From: Hydrogenophilales bacterium CG_4_10_14_3_um_filter_58_23
Lineage (GTDB): Bacteria; Pseudomonadota; Gammaproteobacteria; Burkholderiales; Sulfuricellaceae
Direction of reading: 5' to 3'
Assembly (NCBI GenBank): GCA_002784065.1
Contig: PFJY01000101.1
Span: 1 to 34,958, forward strand
DNA: 34,958 nucleotides
Shown here: piece after piece, positions 16,843-25,267 of the stretch
How positions within the stretch are numbered: position 1 is the first letter of the stretch
Layout: each line of letters opens with the position of its first letter
Position numbers and translations under genes: made by a program
The notes under the pieces: generated by a model
Database searches by the model: none
Told to the model about the DNA's origin: nothing
What the model saw: only the letters and a program-made list of their open reading frames with translations

Positions 16843-17231
16843 ACGAATTCAAAACATTGGTTGGCGCCTTGGCAGCGCAGTCTTTCCGCTACAACACTTT
16901 TCGCGGTAAATGGACGGATATGCCGGAAACGACTGGGTTATGTCTCATCTTGAGCATCCTGTCGTTTTTGATCTGCACCCTTGCAATCTACGTTGAGTAC
17001 AACATCGAAATGGCGCTTGCGATTCCTGTGGTATGGCTATCGGCGGTCTGGTTGTTTGTAGCCGAGGAGGGTTCATGGCAAATCAACAAGCGACTTCTAT
17101 CGGCCTTATCTCTGCTTGCGATTCCAATGGGGCTTCTCCTGGTGATGCTCGGTAGCGGTCACGAATTCCTCGAAGTGACAATGGGGATGTATATGTCGGC
17201 AGCCATGTTAACGCTCAAAGCGAGAGAGTAA
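16839..17231 (+). CDS. Small inner-membrane protein of the transfer operon
   Basis: A 130-aa protein starting at an ATGA overlap with the MobI-like gene (GTG at 16833 is an alternative). Hydrophobic segments at about 36-50 (LCLILSILSFLICTL), 60-74 and 88-108 predict three or four membrane passes. It lies four bases ahead of the coupling-protein gene. Small membrane proteins at this place are common in SXT/TOL-type elements, but I do not recognise this one and assign no activity. Confidence 0.6.
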   Translation: MNEFKTLVGALAAQSFRYNTFRGKWTDMPETTGLCLILSILSFLICTLAIYVEYNIEMALAIPVVWLSAVWLFVAEEGSWQINKRLLSALSLLAIPMGLLLVMLGSGHEFLEVTMGMYMSAAMLTLKARE

Positions 17232-17234
17232 TCA

Positions 17235-19052
17235 ATGAAAGCCTTTTACGAGTGGGAATCACCGTGGCGACCCAACATAGAAGCAAAGATGGCCGCATCC
17301 TGGGGGCTGGCAGCAACGGCAACCTTGGTTATCGGGAAATACATGCCGGTGCCGCTCCCGTCAAAATTCAGTGCCATTGCTATGTCTGTATGCACGGCGA
17401 TGGCTGTGTATCGTGGGACGCAGGCTTGGCATCGCTATGTAGATAAGACTCGCATGGGAAATTACGGCATGGAGTTCATCACCATTCCTGAGTTGATGGA
17501 CAAGACAGCGTTGGCGACCAAGAAATCATCCGTGTGGCTTGGCACGGGTTTTGACTGGACGGATGTTGAAGCGCAAAAGATGCACGCGATGCTTGCCCAA
17601 GGCGTTGCTCAGACTATTGGCAAAATCACCAACGAGCATCACTTGAACGGTGAATACTGGATACACGGGCTTGATAAAGAGACTGATCGGTTTATGGAAG
17701 TGGCCAATCTGGTCGGACATACCTTGCTGGTCGGAACGACGCGGGTGGGTAAAACCAGAATGATGGAGCTACTGATTGGTCAGGCGATCATGCGTGGCGA
17801 AACCGTCATCATCATCGACCCGAAAGGGGATCATGCCTTGGCGGAAAATGCCAGGAAGATATGCGCGGCAATGGGACACCCGGAGCGTTTCGTTTATTTT
17901 CATCCCGCCCACCCGGAGAAGTCCACGCCCATTGACCCGATGCGCAACTGGAATCGCCGAACTGAACTTGCCAGCCGGGTTGCCGCCCTGATTCCCTCGG
18001 AAACGGGTGCAGATCCGTTTGCGGCGTTTGGCTGGAAAGTGCTGAACGACATTGTGAACGGGCTGGTGGCAACTGGCGAAAGCCCCAATCTGGCGCACTT
18101 GAAGCGTTACATAGAAGGTGGCGCGGACAACCTGCTGCTGAACACATTGCGCCATCACTTCATCGACAAGGTGGCGGATTGGGAATCGCGCTCCAGCGGG
18201 TTTGTGAAAAAAAATCGCGACCGGATACTGGAAGCCTATATCGAATTCTACAAGCAGATCGTCATCCATGAAGCACAGTCATCAGACTTGGATGGCCTGA
18301 TTTCCACCTTTGAGCACAATCGTGACCACTTCCAAAAGATGGTTGCATCGCTCATTCCGATTCTGTCCATGTTGACCTCCGATCCGTTGTCCGAGCTTTT
18401 GTCGCCCGAAGCCAAAATTGGCGATCAGAAACACGCGACCGACATGGCAAAGATCATCAATAACAACCAAGTGCTTTATCTCGGCCTCGATAGCTTGGCG
18501 GATGGCACGGTCGGGAGTGCCATAGGTTCAATCATGCTGGCCGACCTGACCGCCGTGGCCGGTGATCGCTATAACTACGGCATCAACTCAAACAAACCAG
18601 TTAATCTCTTCATCGACGAAGCCGCAGAGGTCATCAATCAACCCACCATTCAGTTGATGAACAAAGGGGGCGGAGCGCTGTTTCGAGTGACGATTGCAAC
18701 ACAGACCTTCGCGGACTTTCCTGCGCGGCTCGGTGATGAGAACAAGGCGCGCCAGGTACTCGCCAACGTCAACAATCAAATCATTTTGCGAGTAATCGAC
18801 GCGGAGACGCAACAATACATCGCTGACAGCCTGCCCAAAATCAAAGCGAAGTCACTCAACCTGCGCTACGGTCACGGCGTTGACGCGCATGTGCAAGATG
18901 AATACCAAGCCTCGTACCAGGAATCAGTTATCGAAGAGGAGGCTGAAATTTTTCCAGCGGCCATGCTGGGGCGTCTTCCGCCACTGCACTTCATCGCAAA
19001 GATGTCTGGCGGGCGAATCATCAAAGGCAGAATCCCGATACTCAAGGAGTAG
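17235..19052 (+). CDS. traD: Type IV coupling protein TraD (SXT/TOL type)
   Basis: A 605-aa ATPase of the VirD4/TraD family. Two hydrophobic segments lie at about 28-65, then a cytoplasmic motor with Walker A GTTRVGKT (167-174), IIDPKGDHAL near 193-202, and a Walker B NLFIDEAAEV near 455-464. The late stretch RVTIATQTFADFPARLG is typical of TraD-like proteins. Coupling proteins bring the relaxase-bound DNA strand to the mating channel. The DUF4400 gene that follows after three bases is the usual partner in this element type. No relaxase gene is seen nearby. An A8 tract lies at 18207-18214. Confidence 0.85.
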   Translation: MKAFYEWESPWRPNIEAKMAASWGLAATATLVIGKYMPVPLPSKFSAIAMSVCTAMAVYRGTQAWHRYVDKTRMGNYGMEFITIPELMDKTALATKKSSVWLGTGFDWTDVEAQKMHAMLAQGVAQTIGKITNEHHLNGEYWIHGLDKETDRFMEVANLVGHTLLVGTTRVGKTRMMELLIGQAIMRGETVIIIDPKGDHALAENARKICAAMGHPERFVYFHPAHPEKSTPIDPMRNWNRRTELASRVAALIPSETGADPFAAFGWKVLNDIVNGLVATGESPNLAHLKRYIEGGADNLLLNTLRHHFIDKVADWESRSSGFVKKNRDRILEAYIEFYKQIVIHEAQSSDLDGLISTFEHNRDHFQKMVASLIPILSMLTSDPLSELLSPEAKIGDQKHATDMAKIINNNQVLYLGLDSLADGTVGSAIGSIMLADLTAVAGDRYNYGINSNKPVNLFIDEAAEVINQPTIQLMNKGGGALFRVTIATQTFADFPARLGDENKARQVLANVNNQIILRVIDAETQQYIADSLPKIKAKSLNLRYGHGVDAHVQDEYQASYQESVIEEEAEIFPAAMLGRLPPLHFIAKMSGGRIIKGRIPILKE

Positions 19053-19055
19053 GGC

Positions 19056-19655
19056 ATGGCAAGCAAAAAAGAAGAGGGCGGCTTTGGCACGTTACTGGCC
19101 GTCATTGCCATTGTGGCGGCACTGGGTACATGGATGGTAATTTCCCCAGGCTATCTTATGAAGGCGCTGACGGCGGAGCGCGAGTTCTCATCGCAGCTCG
19201 GCGGACATGCTGCTGACCAGTGGATATACAGCAAGATGCTCTCTACCAGCATTGGTCAGGTAAAGGGCATTGCATCCTCCATCAAGGAAACGCAAACCAT
19301 GCCGAGCATGCTAAAAAACTGGGCGCAAGAGCGCATTATTACCACGTGGTTGTGGGGTTCGCTGATTGTTTATCGCGCCAACATGCTTGTTCTGTACTGG
19401 TTTATCCTGATGCCCTTCACGATTGCGGCGACCACAGACGGATTTTGGGTAAGGGAGATCAGCACCTTTCGTTTTTCTTCTCAGTCACCGATACGGCACA
19501 GGTTTGGTGTACTCATTTCCACCATGACACTTGTAAGCGTGTGCGTCTGGGTGGTATTGCCAATACCGATTCCTTCGGTCGTTGCACCTTTGGCGATTGT
19601 TGCCATTGGCTTTGCGACTTGGATGTGGCTGAGTAATATGCAGAAGCGGATTTAG
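19056..19655 (+). CDS. DUF4400 integrating-conjugative-element membrane protein
   Basis: A 199-aa protein with an N-terminal membrane segment (LLAVIAIVAALGTWMVI), a soluble central part, and three more hydrophobic segments at about 105-125, 146-165 and 170-190. This layout and the position right behind traD match the DUF4400 family of conjugative elements. Its exact function is not known; a structural part of the coupling or mating apparatus is assumed. It is preceded by GGAG in a good ribosome-site position. Confidence 0.75.
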   Translation: MASKKEEGGFGTLLAVIAIVAALGTWMVISPGYLMKALTAEREFSSQLGGHAADQWIYSKMLSTSIGQVKGIASSIKETQTMPSMLKNWAQERIITTWLWGSLIVYRANMLVLYWFILMPFTIAATTDGFWVREISTFRFSSQSPIRHRFGVLISTMTLVSVCVWVVLPIPIPSVVAPLAIVAIGFATWMWLSNMQKRI

Positions 19656-19661
19656 CTGAAG

Positions 19662-20168
19662 ATGCTCGCCTTTACCCATGTGGCAGCAGGCTGTGCATCT
19701 TCGTTGCTCATAGCCGAATACCTGCACGCGACACCCGTGCAAACCGTACTGATTATGGCTGGCGGAATCATTGGCAGCCACTTGCCCGACATCGACCACC
19801 CTAAAAGTGCATTTGGAAGCCGCGTTCTTCCGCTCTCTATCCCAATTTCAACCGTGTTTGGTCATCGTGGTGTTACGCATAGCCTGCTCGCTGTTGCGGG
19901 CATGTCGTGGTTGATCTGGTGGTCGCTGCATCATTTACACTGGCATCAAGGCTATGCCGTGCCGGTGGTGGTAGGCGTTGCAACGGGCTATTTATCTCAT
20001 CTTGCCGGGGATTGGCTAACCAACTCAGGTATCCCGCTGCTATGGCCAAGCAAAAGACGCTTTGTGTCGCCGCTGAAGCTATGCACGGGTGATCTGCGCG
20101 AGTATCTGTTGGCGTTTGCGATGTATGGATGGGTAATTTTTGAGTGTACGAGGGTGTTTACACCATGA
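19662..20168 (+). CDS. YdjM-like membrane-bound metal-dependent hydrolase
   Basis: A 168-aa membrane protein with the conserved residues of the YdjM/DUF457 family: H6, GSHLPDIDHP (D43, D45), GHRGVTHS (H68, H73) and a later HLAGDWLTNSGIPLLWP. These His and Asp residues are thought to bind metal. Members are annotated as inner-membrane metal-dependent hydrolases and the substrate is generally unknown. The gene lies six bases after the DUF4400 gene and overlaps the next one, so it is part of the transfer operon although it is not a usual transfer function. Confidence 0.8.
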   Translation: MLAFTHVAAGCASSLLIAEYLHATPVQTVLIMAGGIIGSHLPDIDHPKSAFGSRVLPLSIPISTVFGHRGVTHSLLAVAGMSWLIWWSLHHLHWHQGYAVPVVVGVATGYLSHLAGDWLTNSGIPLLWPSKRRFVSPLKLCTGDLREYLLAFAMYGWVIFECTRVFTP

Positions 20169-20665
20169 TGGGTATCGCAAAACAATTTGCCGCGTTGCCA
20201 AGCGTGGATCATCTGTTGATCGGAATCGTTTTGGCATTCGATCTTGTCGCAGCACCACGGCTGGGGATGTGGGCGTACAGCCTGTTCTCCTTGCCTGGCA
20301 CAGCTGCGCATGAATTTTGTCATTGGCTGGTTGCGCTGTTGTTAGGCGCGAAGCCCTCATTGCCAAACCTCATCCCAACCCGCAACGGCAATGCCTGGCG
20401 GCTTGGCTCAGTCCGATCATCACCCAATCTCATCACCCTCATTCCAATTGCCTTGGCCACATTCGCGTTGTTCCCGGTAGGCATCTGGTATGCCGTCTTT
20501 GTCATGACCTCGGCAACGGGATGGTGGTATCTGGCTCATGTATGGATTGCCAGCACTATGCTAGCCGCCAGCCTGCCATCGAAACAGGACTGGTTTGTTG
20601 CCATGCCCGCAATCGTTATTGCGCTCGTGTTGTTTTTTGCGCTGCGTGAATTGGGACACGTTTAG
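20165..20665 (+). CDS. HExxH-containing membrane protein, possible M50-like protease
   Basis: A 166-aa protein of almost entirely membrane character, with segments at about 15-35, 40-62, 90-112, 115-137 and 142-160. The segment LPGTAAHEFCHWLVALLLG carries HEFCH at 49-53, the zinc-binding motif of membrane metalloproteases such as site-2 proteases. The second Asp-containing motif of S2P enzymes is not evident, so activity is uncertain. I chose ATG at 20165 because it overlaps the YdjM-like stop; ATG at 20168 and GTG at 20144 are alternatives. It is co-transcribed with transfer and acyltransferase genes. Confidence 0.6.
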   Translation: MMGIAKQFAALPSVDHLLIGIVLAFDLVAAPRLGMWAYSLFSLPGTAAHEFCHWLVALLLGAKPSLPNLIPTRNGNAWRLGSVRSSPNLITLIPIALATFALFPVGIWYAVFVMTSATGWWYLAHVWIASTMLAASLPSKQDWFVAMPAIVIALVLFFALRELGHV

Positions 20666-20668
20666 AGT

Positions 20669-22102
20669 ATGCTCTTCAACTCGGCACTTTTTCTGTATGG
20701 TTTTTTGCCCGGTGCGCTATTGGCTTTCGTTATCGCGCACCAACGATACAGCGTGCGCGCGGCGCAATGGGTGTTGCTGGTGGCATCCTGTGTGTTTTAT
20801 GGCGCATGGGACTGGCGTTACCTCGTCATGCTGTTGCTACTGTTGTCCATCAACTTCCATCTGGGCGGATTGCTGGCACGTCGTCCGTCTGTGGCTTGGC
20901 TATCTGGTGGGATTGCCCTTAACCTGCTGGTACTCGGTTATTTCAAGTATGCCGATTTTTTCATTGGCAATTTGAATAGGGTGGCAGGGACGCAATACCC
21001 GCTGCTGCGTGTGATTCTGCCGCTCGGCCTATCCTTTTTCATCTTCCAGAAGATTGCCTACTTGGTGGATTGTCACAAAGGGTTGGTGACTGATCGTGAT
21101 CCGTTGCGCTTCGCTATTTTCGTGATGTTCTTTCCGCAACTGATCGCCGGGCCGATTGTGCATCACGCCCAGATTATCCCTCAGCTGCAAAAAGATCGGC
21201 TGCTGCCCGATGCGCGCCGGGTGTCCGCCGGGTTGTTCCTGCTGGCAGTCGGGTTATTCAAAAAGGTGGTGATTGCCGACTGGCTGGGTGAATATGTGAA
21301 CGAGCCGTTTGCGCATGTCGCGGAGCTTCAAATCCTCGATACCTGGACAGCGGTACTGGCTTACTCGCTCCAACTGTATTTCGATTTCTCTGCTTATTCG
21401 GAAATGGCCATGGGATTGGCCTTGCTGTTCGGCGTGGTGCTACCAGTCAACTTCAATTCGCCCTACAAAGCTGCCAGCATCAGGGAATTTTGGCGGCGCT
21501 GGCACATCACGCTGGGGCGGTTTTTGCGTGATTATCTGTATATCCCGCTGGGTGGCAACCAGCACGGGCAGGGTAGGGCGGTCTTGGCGGCTTTGACGGT
21601 CATGATATTGGGCGGCCTGTGGCATGGTGCTGGCTGGACGTTCGTAGTCTGGGGCGCGATGCATGGCGTGTATTTGGCGGCTCATCGAGTTTGGAAATGG
21701 AGTGGGCGATTCACGCTGCCACAACCGTTGGGCATGGCAATCACTTTTTTTGCGGTGCTGTTCGCGTGGGTGATGTTTCGCGCCGCGTCGGTAACCGACG
21801 CAATCACGATCTGGAAAATCATGTTGGGTATGAACGGCATCGTCTTGCCATCCACCTATTTGGCATGGCTGGATGGGAGCGGCTTGAAGTTCCAACAATC
21901 GTCGTTCATCAATGGCATCGAGGTTTGGGGCATGGCGTGTCTGCTCGCGTTTGCGATGTATGCCAAAAACACTCACGAAGCACTCGCCATATTTACCAGT
22001 ACCGCGCCGAGTCGCCGTTCCGCCTTCTACGTATCCGCGATGATTGTGGCGTGTGTTCTGGCTTTTGGTCGCCCCACCACGTTCCTGTATTTTCAGTTCT
22101 GA
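20669..22102 (+). CDS. MBOAT-family O-acyltransferase (AlgI/DltB-like)
   Basis: A 477-aa polytopic membrane protein of the MBOAT family. Diagnostic parts are the N-terminal LFNSALFLYGFLPG, PLGLSFFIFQKIAYLVD, the central FPQLIAGPIVH, the stretch REFWRRWHITLGRFLRDYLY and GGLWHGAGWTFVVWGAMHG with the catalytic His at 319. AlgI-type enzymes pass acyl groups, usually acetyl, across the inner membrane to a polysaccharide or protein. It is followed directly by an SGNH-like gene, the usual partner in such acylation systems, and sits three bases behind the HExxH gene. Confidence 0.9.
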   Translation: MLFNSALFLYGFLPGALLAFVIAHQRYSVRAAQWVLLVASCVFYGAWDWRYLVMLLLLLSINFHLGGLLARRPSVAWLSGGIALNLLVLGYFKYADFFIGNLNRVAGTQYPLLRVILPLGLSFFIFQKIAYLVDCHKGLVTDRDPLRFAIFVMFFPQLIAGPIVHHAQIIPQLQKDRLLPDARRVSAGLFLLAVGLFKKVVIADWLGEYVNEPFAHVAELQILDTWTAVLAYSLQLYFDFSAYSEMAMGLALLFGVVLPVNFNSPYKAASIREFWRRWHITLGRFLRDYLYIPLGGNQHGQGRAVLAALTVMILGGLWHGAGWTFVVWGAMHGVYLAAHRVWKWSGRFTLPQPLGMAITFFAVLFAWVMFRAASVTDAITIWKIMLGMNGIVLPSTYLAWLDGSGLKFQQSSFINGIEVWGMACLLAFAMYAKNTHEALAIFTSTAPSRRSAFYVSAMIVACVLAFGRPTTFLYFQF

Positions 22103-23097
22103 TGATGAGCAACCGCGCGTGGAATTGTTGGGTTTCCGCCGCCTTCCTGTTTGGCGGACTGGTCGTGGTGATATTCAACTACCTTGTCGATCCATACGAG
22201 GTGTTTGGACACCATTATTTGCGCAGTGGCTACGCGGTAAACGAGCGATTCCGCAAAGTGAATCACCTGCTTCGCGGCGATGTACAGAACGATTCGTATA
22301 TCCTTGGCTCATCGGTTATGGGTGTTTTCGACCCGGACGAGGCTAGCCGAATCACCGGCCACTCGTTTTACAACCTGTCTTTCTTGGCCGGAACGCCAAA
22401 AGAGGCATTTGACACGCTGCGCGCGCTCAAGCGGCATGGCAAGCCGATCAAAGAGGTGTTGATTGGCATAGATTTCTACCAGTTCTATGAGCGTCCGCGC
22501 ATATCACCAACCAACCGTCCGCATCCCGCCGTGAGTGGCGAATCCTGGCTGTCGTTTTACAGCTCATACCTGTTTGCAACAGGGGTGTGGCAAGGGCTGA
22601 CGCGCATTGCACATCATCTACAGGCTCAATCTTCCCTCTTTTTTGATGTGGACGGCACGGGGATGTATCACTTGTACGAATACGGCCGCACTCGGGCATC
22701 CAACCCCGAACAATACAACCGTGATCATTTCCAGCCAAACGCATGGAACGGGGCGGATATCCGATGGGTGGAGGAGCGCTTTGTCGAATTCGCGGAATTG
22801 TGTAAATGGCTGGATGAGAATCAGATCGAAGCAAAATTATTCATCCACCCGTTTTATCGGGATACGCTTGCGACGATTTCCGATCAGTCCTACCTTGAAT
22901 TCAAGGCTCGGTTGCTGAAAATACGGCCAGATATTGTAGATTTTTCGGTGGCACAAGATATTACCAAGGGCCCGTCCTGGTACTACGACAAGCGGCATTA
23001 CCGGGCTGTGGTGGCGGATATGATTATGGCGGTTATGTTTCAAGGTGGTGACACGTTCGTTGTGTCAGGGAAGTCAGCAGCCCAGTGCTGCCGCTAG
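22102..23097 (+). CDS. SGNH-hydrolase-like partner of the MBOAT acyltransferase
   Basis: A 331-aa protein with one N-terminal membrane anchor (about 11-29) and a soluble domain expected outside the inner membrane. ILGSSVMGVFDP (Ser 70/71) fits block I of SGNH hydrolases in the form seen in AlgJ/AlgX-type proteins, and YYDKRHY near the end supplies a DxxH pair (D296, H299) as block V. These proteins receive or transfer acyl groups delivered by an MBOAT partner. The start overlaps the MBOAT stop (TGATG), so the two are translationally coupled. The substrate glycan is unknown. Confidence 0.7.
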   Translation: MMSNRAWNCWVSAAFLFGGLVVVIFNYLVDPYEVFGHHYLRSGYAVNERFRKVNHLLRGDVQNDSYILGSSVMGVFDPDEASRITGHSFYNLSFLAGTPKEAFDTLRALKRHGKPIKEVLIGIDFYQFYERPRISPTNRPHPAVSGESWLSFYSSYLFATGVWQGLTRIAHHLQAQSSLFFDVDGTGMYHLYEYGRTRASNPEQYNRDHFQPNAWNGADIRWVEERFVEFAELCKWLDENQIEAKLFIHPFYRDTLATISDQSYLEFKARLLKIRPDIVDFSVAQDITKGPSWYYDKRHYRAVVADMIMAVMFQGGDTFVVSGKSAAQCCR

Positions 23098-23193
23098 TAG
23101 TGTGTAACATTGATATTGCACGATAACATCGGCAGTGTTTTTGTGCGAAGACCAAGTTATTGATTTTTTGGATGGTGGATTCAATTCGACTTA

Positions 23194-23436
23194 TCACATC
23201 GTCTTTTTGCCAGGCGCAACCTTCGGTATATGCCCAACCAGTCGGCAGGTGATCCCCTCGATTTTCTCGCCTTCAACAAAACGGGTGATGTGGCAGGACA
23301 TCACTTTCCCCTTTGCGGTAAGCTCTTTCAGATGTAGGTGCGCCACGGCCAGAGGAATACCTACGGCGTGTGCAATTTCTGAATCGAGTCGTTCACCGTG
23401 TTTAGTCAGGTGCTGGATGATTTGATCTGTTGGCAT
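23194..23436 (-). CDS. Small winged-helix DNA-binding protein
   Basis: An 80-aa protein. Residues about 5-48 (DQIIQHLTKHGERLDSEIAH, AVGIPLAVAHLHLKELTAKG) form a winged-helix pattern with a recognition helix, followed by a short beta hairpin. It lacks a sensor domain, so it may act as a simple repressor. It lies downstream of the HU-like gene on the same strand, with a stem-loop between them. TATAAT sits three bases before the ATG, too close to be an ordinary -10 box for this start, and no clear ribosome site is present. Its target is unknown; the neighbouring BREX or HU promoters are possible. Confidence 0.6.
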   Translation of the reverse strand: MPTDQIIQHLTKHGERLDSEIAHAVGIPLAVAHLHLKELTAKGKVMSCHITRFVEGEKIEGITCRLVGHIPKVAPGKKTM

Positions 23437-23447
23437 ATATTATAGCG

Positions 23448-23475
23448 AGCGACCACCAGGTCACCGGCAGTCGCT
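23448..23475. other. Stem-loop between the HU and winged-helix genes
   Basis: AGCGAC (23448-23453) pairs with GTCGCT (23470-23475). On the plus strand it is followed at once by TTTTT, so it could end plus-strand transcripts; on the minus strand the T run is upstream. The stem is short and the loop is 16 bases, so this is a weak call. Confidence 0.3.
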
Positions 23476-23491
23476 TTTTCAGTTGTAATTC

Positions 23492-23773
23492 CTATTTTGA
23501 ACCGTTGACGGCAGCCTTTAGCGTTGCACCAGCCTTGAATGCGGCCTGCTTGGATGCTGCAATCTTCAGTTCAGCACCTGTGGCTGGATTGCGGCCGGTA
23601 CGAGCAGCACGTTCACGTACCTCGAATGTCCCGAAGCCGACTAAGGCAATGTCCTCCCCAGCAGCTAAAGTTTCTGTCATTACGTCAATAAATGCAGCGA
23701 TATTTCGTTCGGCATCAGTCTTGGTGCTGCCGGTTTTCGTTGCCAGTGCGTCAATCAGTTCTTTGCGGTTCAT
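23492..23773 (-). CDS. HU-family DNA-binding protein
   Basis: A 93-aa histone-like protein. It starts MNRKELIDAL, has the dimer core and IALVGFGTFEVRERAAR, and carries the DNA-inserting arm GRNPATG (60-66), followed by a normal basic C-terminal helix. HU dimers bend DNA and assist replication, recombination and control of promoters. The start at 23773 is set by the family N-terminus and an AGGGA ribosome site; the frame open to 23854 is longer than the family. It is transcribed away from brxA. On mobile elements such proteins often help element maintenance or silence cargo, which is inference here. Confidence 0.92.
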   Translation of the reverse strand: MNRKELIDALATKTGSTKTDAERNIAAFIDVMTETLAAGEDIALVGFGTFEVRERAARTGRNPATGAELKIAASKQAAFKAGATLKAAVNGSK

Positions 23774-24076
23774 TTGTTTATCCCTGTTGGTGTGGTTAAA
23801 AGCGATGTGGATTGTTGCGGATATTGGGCTGGGTGGCAAGTGGGGGGGATGCACTCAGTCGAACTGCGAATGCTTTGTCGGGCTGAAATACGATTGATTC
23901 CGGTAAACTCATCGTTATCGCGACTCAAAATGTCGCATGTGTGTGAAAGAATGCCTGCTTCAATTTTTGATAGTGTTCAACTTTGAATGTTCGACCTGCA
24001 AGCAAACCCTGATTGCCATCACATATAAGGTAAAATCAGCCGCAATGTATTTTTTGGATAATCCAGCTGTTTAACC
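23774..24076. other. Divergent control region between the HU gene and brxA
   Basis: This 303-bp region holds the candidate HU promoter listed separately and, nearer brxA, an AT-rich leader. TTCAA (23976-23980) and TTGAA (23983-23987) form a small inverted repeat about 90 bases before brxA. TATAAG and TAAAAT occur at 24024-24036, but no good -35 box lies at the right distance, so I do not call the BREX promoter. The G-rich stretch near 23841-23848 is notable. No gene is seen. Confidence 0.4.
23811..23839 (-). promoter_or_regulatory. Candidate promoter of the HU-family gene
   Basis: On the minus strand TTGCCA (23839-23834) and AACAAT (23816-23811) are 17 bases apart and match consensus at five and four positions. 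Transcription would begin near 23804, leaving a leader of about 30 bases before the ATG. Confidence 0.4.
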
Positions 24077-24670
24077 ATGCCCCGCTATAACGCCGAAATA
24101 TCTGCTGGATCGCTTATGCTTGCTGAAAGTAGGCGGATTGCCGCGTTGTTGCTCACCCACCCATCTGATGCCGAATGGGATCACGCCTTAAGGATTGAAA
24201 ATATCCTGCAAAAAAACACGCCGGCAACCGCATTCAGGCAAGCGAAGCTGATTCGGAACCGTTTGGTTACGTTAGACGAGGAGGGCTGGAAGCTGATTGC
24301 CGAAGGGGATATGGAAGTGTCGTCTCAGCTTTTATTGGCAGCTGCAATCAAGCACAGCTACTTGTTGGGGGATTTCTTGCGAGACGTGTACGCCAGGCAA
24401 CTCAGTCGGATGGAGCTGGCTCTGAATAGTCACTTGTGGGATGCGTTTTGGGTGGAGTGCGTGCATCGTGATGGCGACATTAAGCAATGGTCTGCATCCA
24501 CCAGGAAAAAACTTTTTGAGGTCATCGTCAGAATATTGGTCGAGGCCAAATATCTCGACTCCAGCAGAAAAAAGAATATGACGCCGCCTAGTCTGCATCC
24601 GACGGTCATTTCTTTTCTAAAACGGCATGGTGAATTTGATGTTGTGGCTACAATGAAAGTATCCCGATGA
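24077..24670 (+). CDS. brxA: BREX protein BrxA (DUF1819)
   Basis: A 197-aa protein with the BrxA pattern: MPRYNAEISAGSLMLAESRR at the start, a run of helices through LIRNRLVTLDEEGWKLI and LAAAIKHSYLLGDFLRDVY, and a C-terminal region ending with HPTVISFLKRHGEFDV. BrxA is a small DNA-binding helical protein and is the first gene of type 1 BREX loci, which mark host DNA by adenine methylation and block phage replication. It overlaps brxB by four bases. The initial ATG at 24077 fits the family N-terminus. Confidence 0.92.
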   Translation: MPRYNAEISAGSLMLAESRRIAALLLTHPSDAEWDHALRIENILQKNTPATAFRQAKLIRNRLVTLDEEGWKLIAEGDMEVSSQLLLAAAIKHSYLLGDFLRDVYARQLSRMELALNSHLWDAFWVECVHRDGDIKQWSASTRKKLFEVIVRILVEAKYLDSSRKKNMTPPSLHPTVISFLKRHGEFDVVATMKVSR

Positions 24671-25242
24671 GCGTATTTGAAGAGCGTCTTAACCAAATCC
24701 TGCCGCGTCTTACCTCGAAAGAGCTGCTGAATAACGAAGGTCTTAGCAATGAAATCGGTTTCTGGGTGTTCGATTACCCGCCTGAGTTCGAGCCGGAAAT
24801 GCGTTCATTTCTGGCTGACGTCATTGAGCCTGCACTTGCCAAACATCATCCGCCGATACGTTTTGCCACGGTCAATGTTTTTGACCTGGCTATCGGTTTG
24901 CTGGAAGAGCGCAAGCTGCTCGATAAAGCATTCGATATGCAGCAGGCACAAGGTGATGACAAAGCACTTGAATCGTTGCGGCGCGTCCTGAAAGAGGACA
25001 AGTTGGCTGAACGGCTCGTGTCTCAGATAGATGTCGATAATCAAGACTTGGTTATTCTGACGGGCGTCGGATCTGCCTATCCTATATTGCGCACGCACAC
25101 TTTGTTATCAGCTTTGCATCCGTTGATGAAAGACACGCCCTTGCTGATGCTGTATCCGGGCAAATATGACGGCTACTCCTTCCGGCTATTCAACAAACTT
25201 TCCGAAGACCACTATTACCGCGCATTCCGGTTAGTGTCATGA
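24667..25242 (+). CDS. brxB: BREX protein BrxB (DUF1788)
   Basis: A 191-aa protein of the DUF1788 family. EIGFWVFDYPPEFEPEMRSF and the later LTGVGSAYPILRTHTLLSAL and LLMLYPGKYDGYSFRLFN are characteristic. It is an essential component of many type 1 BREX systems, without a known enzyme activity. Its start overlaps the brxA stop (ATGA), and brxC follows after 25 bases. Confidence 0.92.
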   Translation: MSVFEERLNQILPRLTSKELLNNEGLSNEIGFWVFDYPPEFEPEMRSFLADVIEPALAKHHPPIRFATVNVFDLAIGLLEERKLLDKAFDMQQAQGDDKALESLRRVLKEDKLAERLVSQIDVDNQDLVILTGVGSAYPILRTHTLLSALHPLMKDTPLLMLYPGKYDGYSFRLFNKLSEDHYYRAFRLVS

Positions 25243-25267
25243 CGCATATCGCAAATAGGTAAAACAT

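Noticed and set aside
23077-23091. Terminator at the end of the SGNH-like gene (GCAGC/GCTGC stem)
   Set aside because: The stem is inside the last codons and has no T run after it.
23436-23444. TATAAT as -10 box of the winged-helix gene
   Set aside because: It is only three bases from the ATG, which would put the transcript start inside the gene, and no -35 box fits.
23774-23986. Open frame in the HU/brxA interval
   Set aside because: It lies in the control region, is G-rich and low in coding character, and overlaps the candidate HU promoter.
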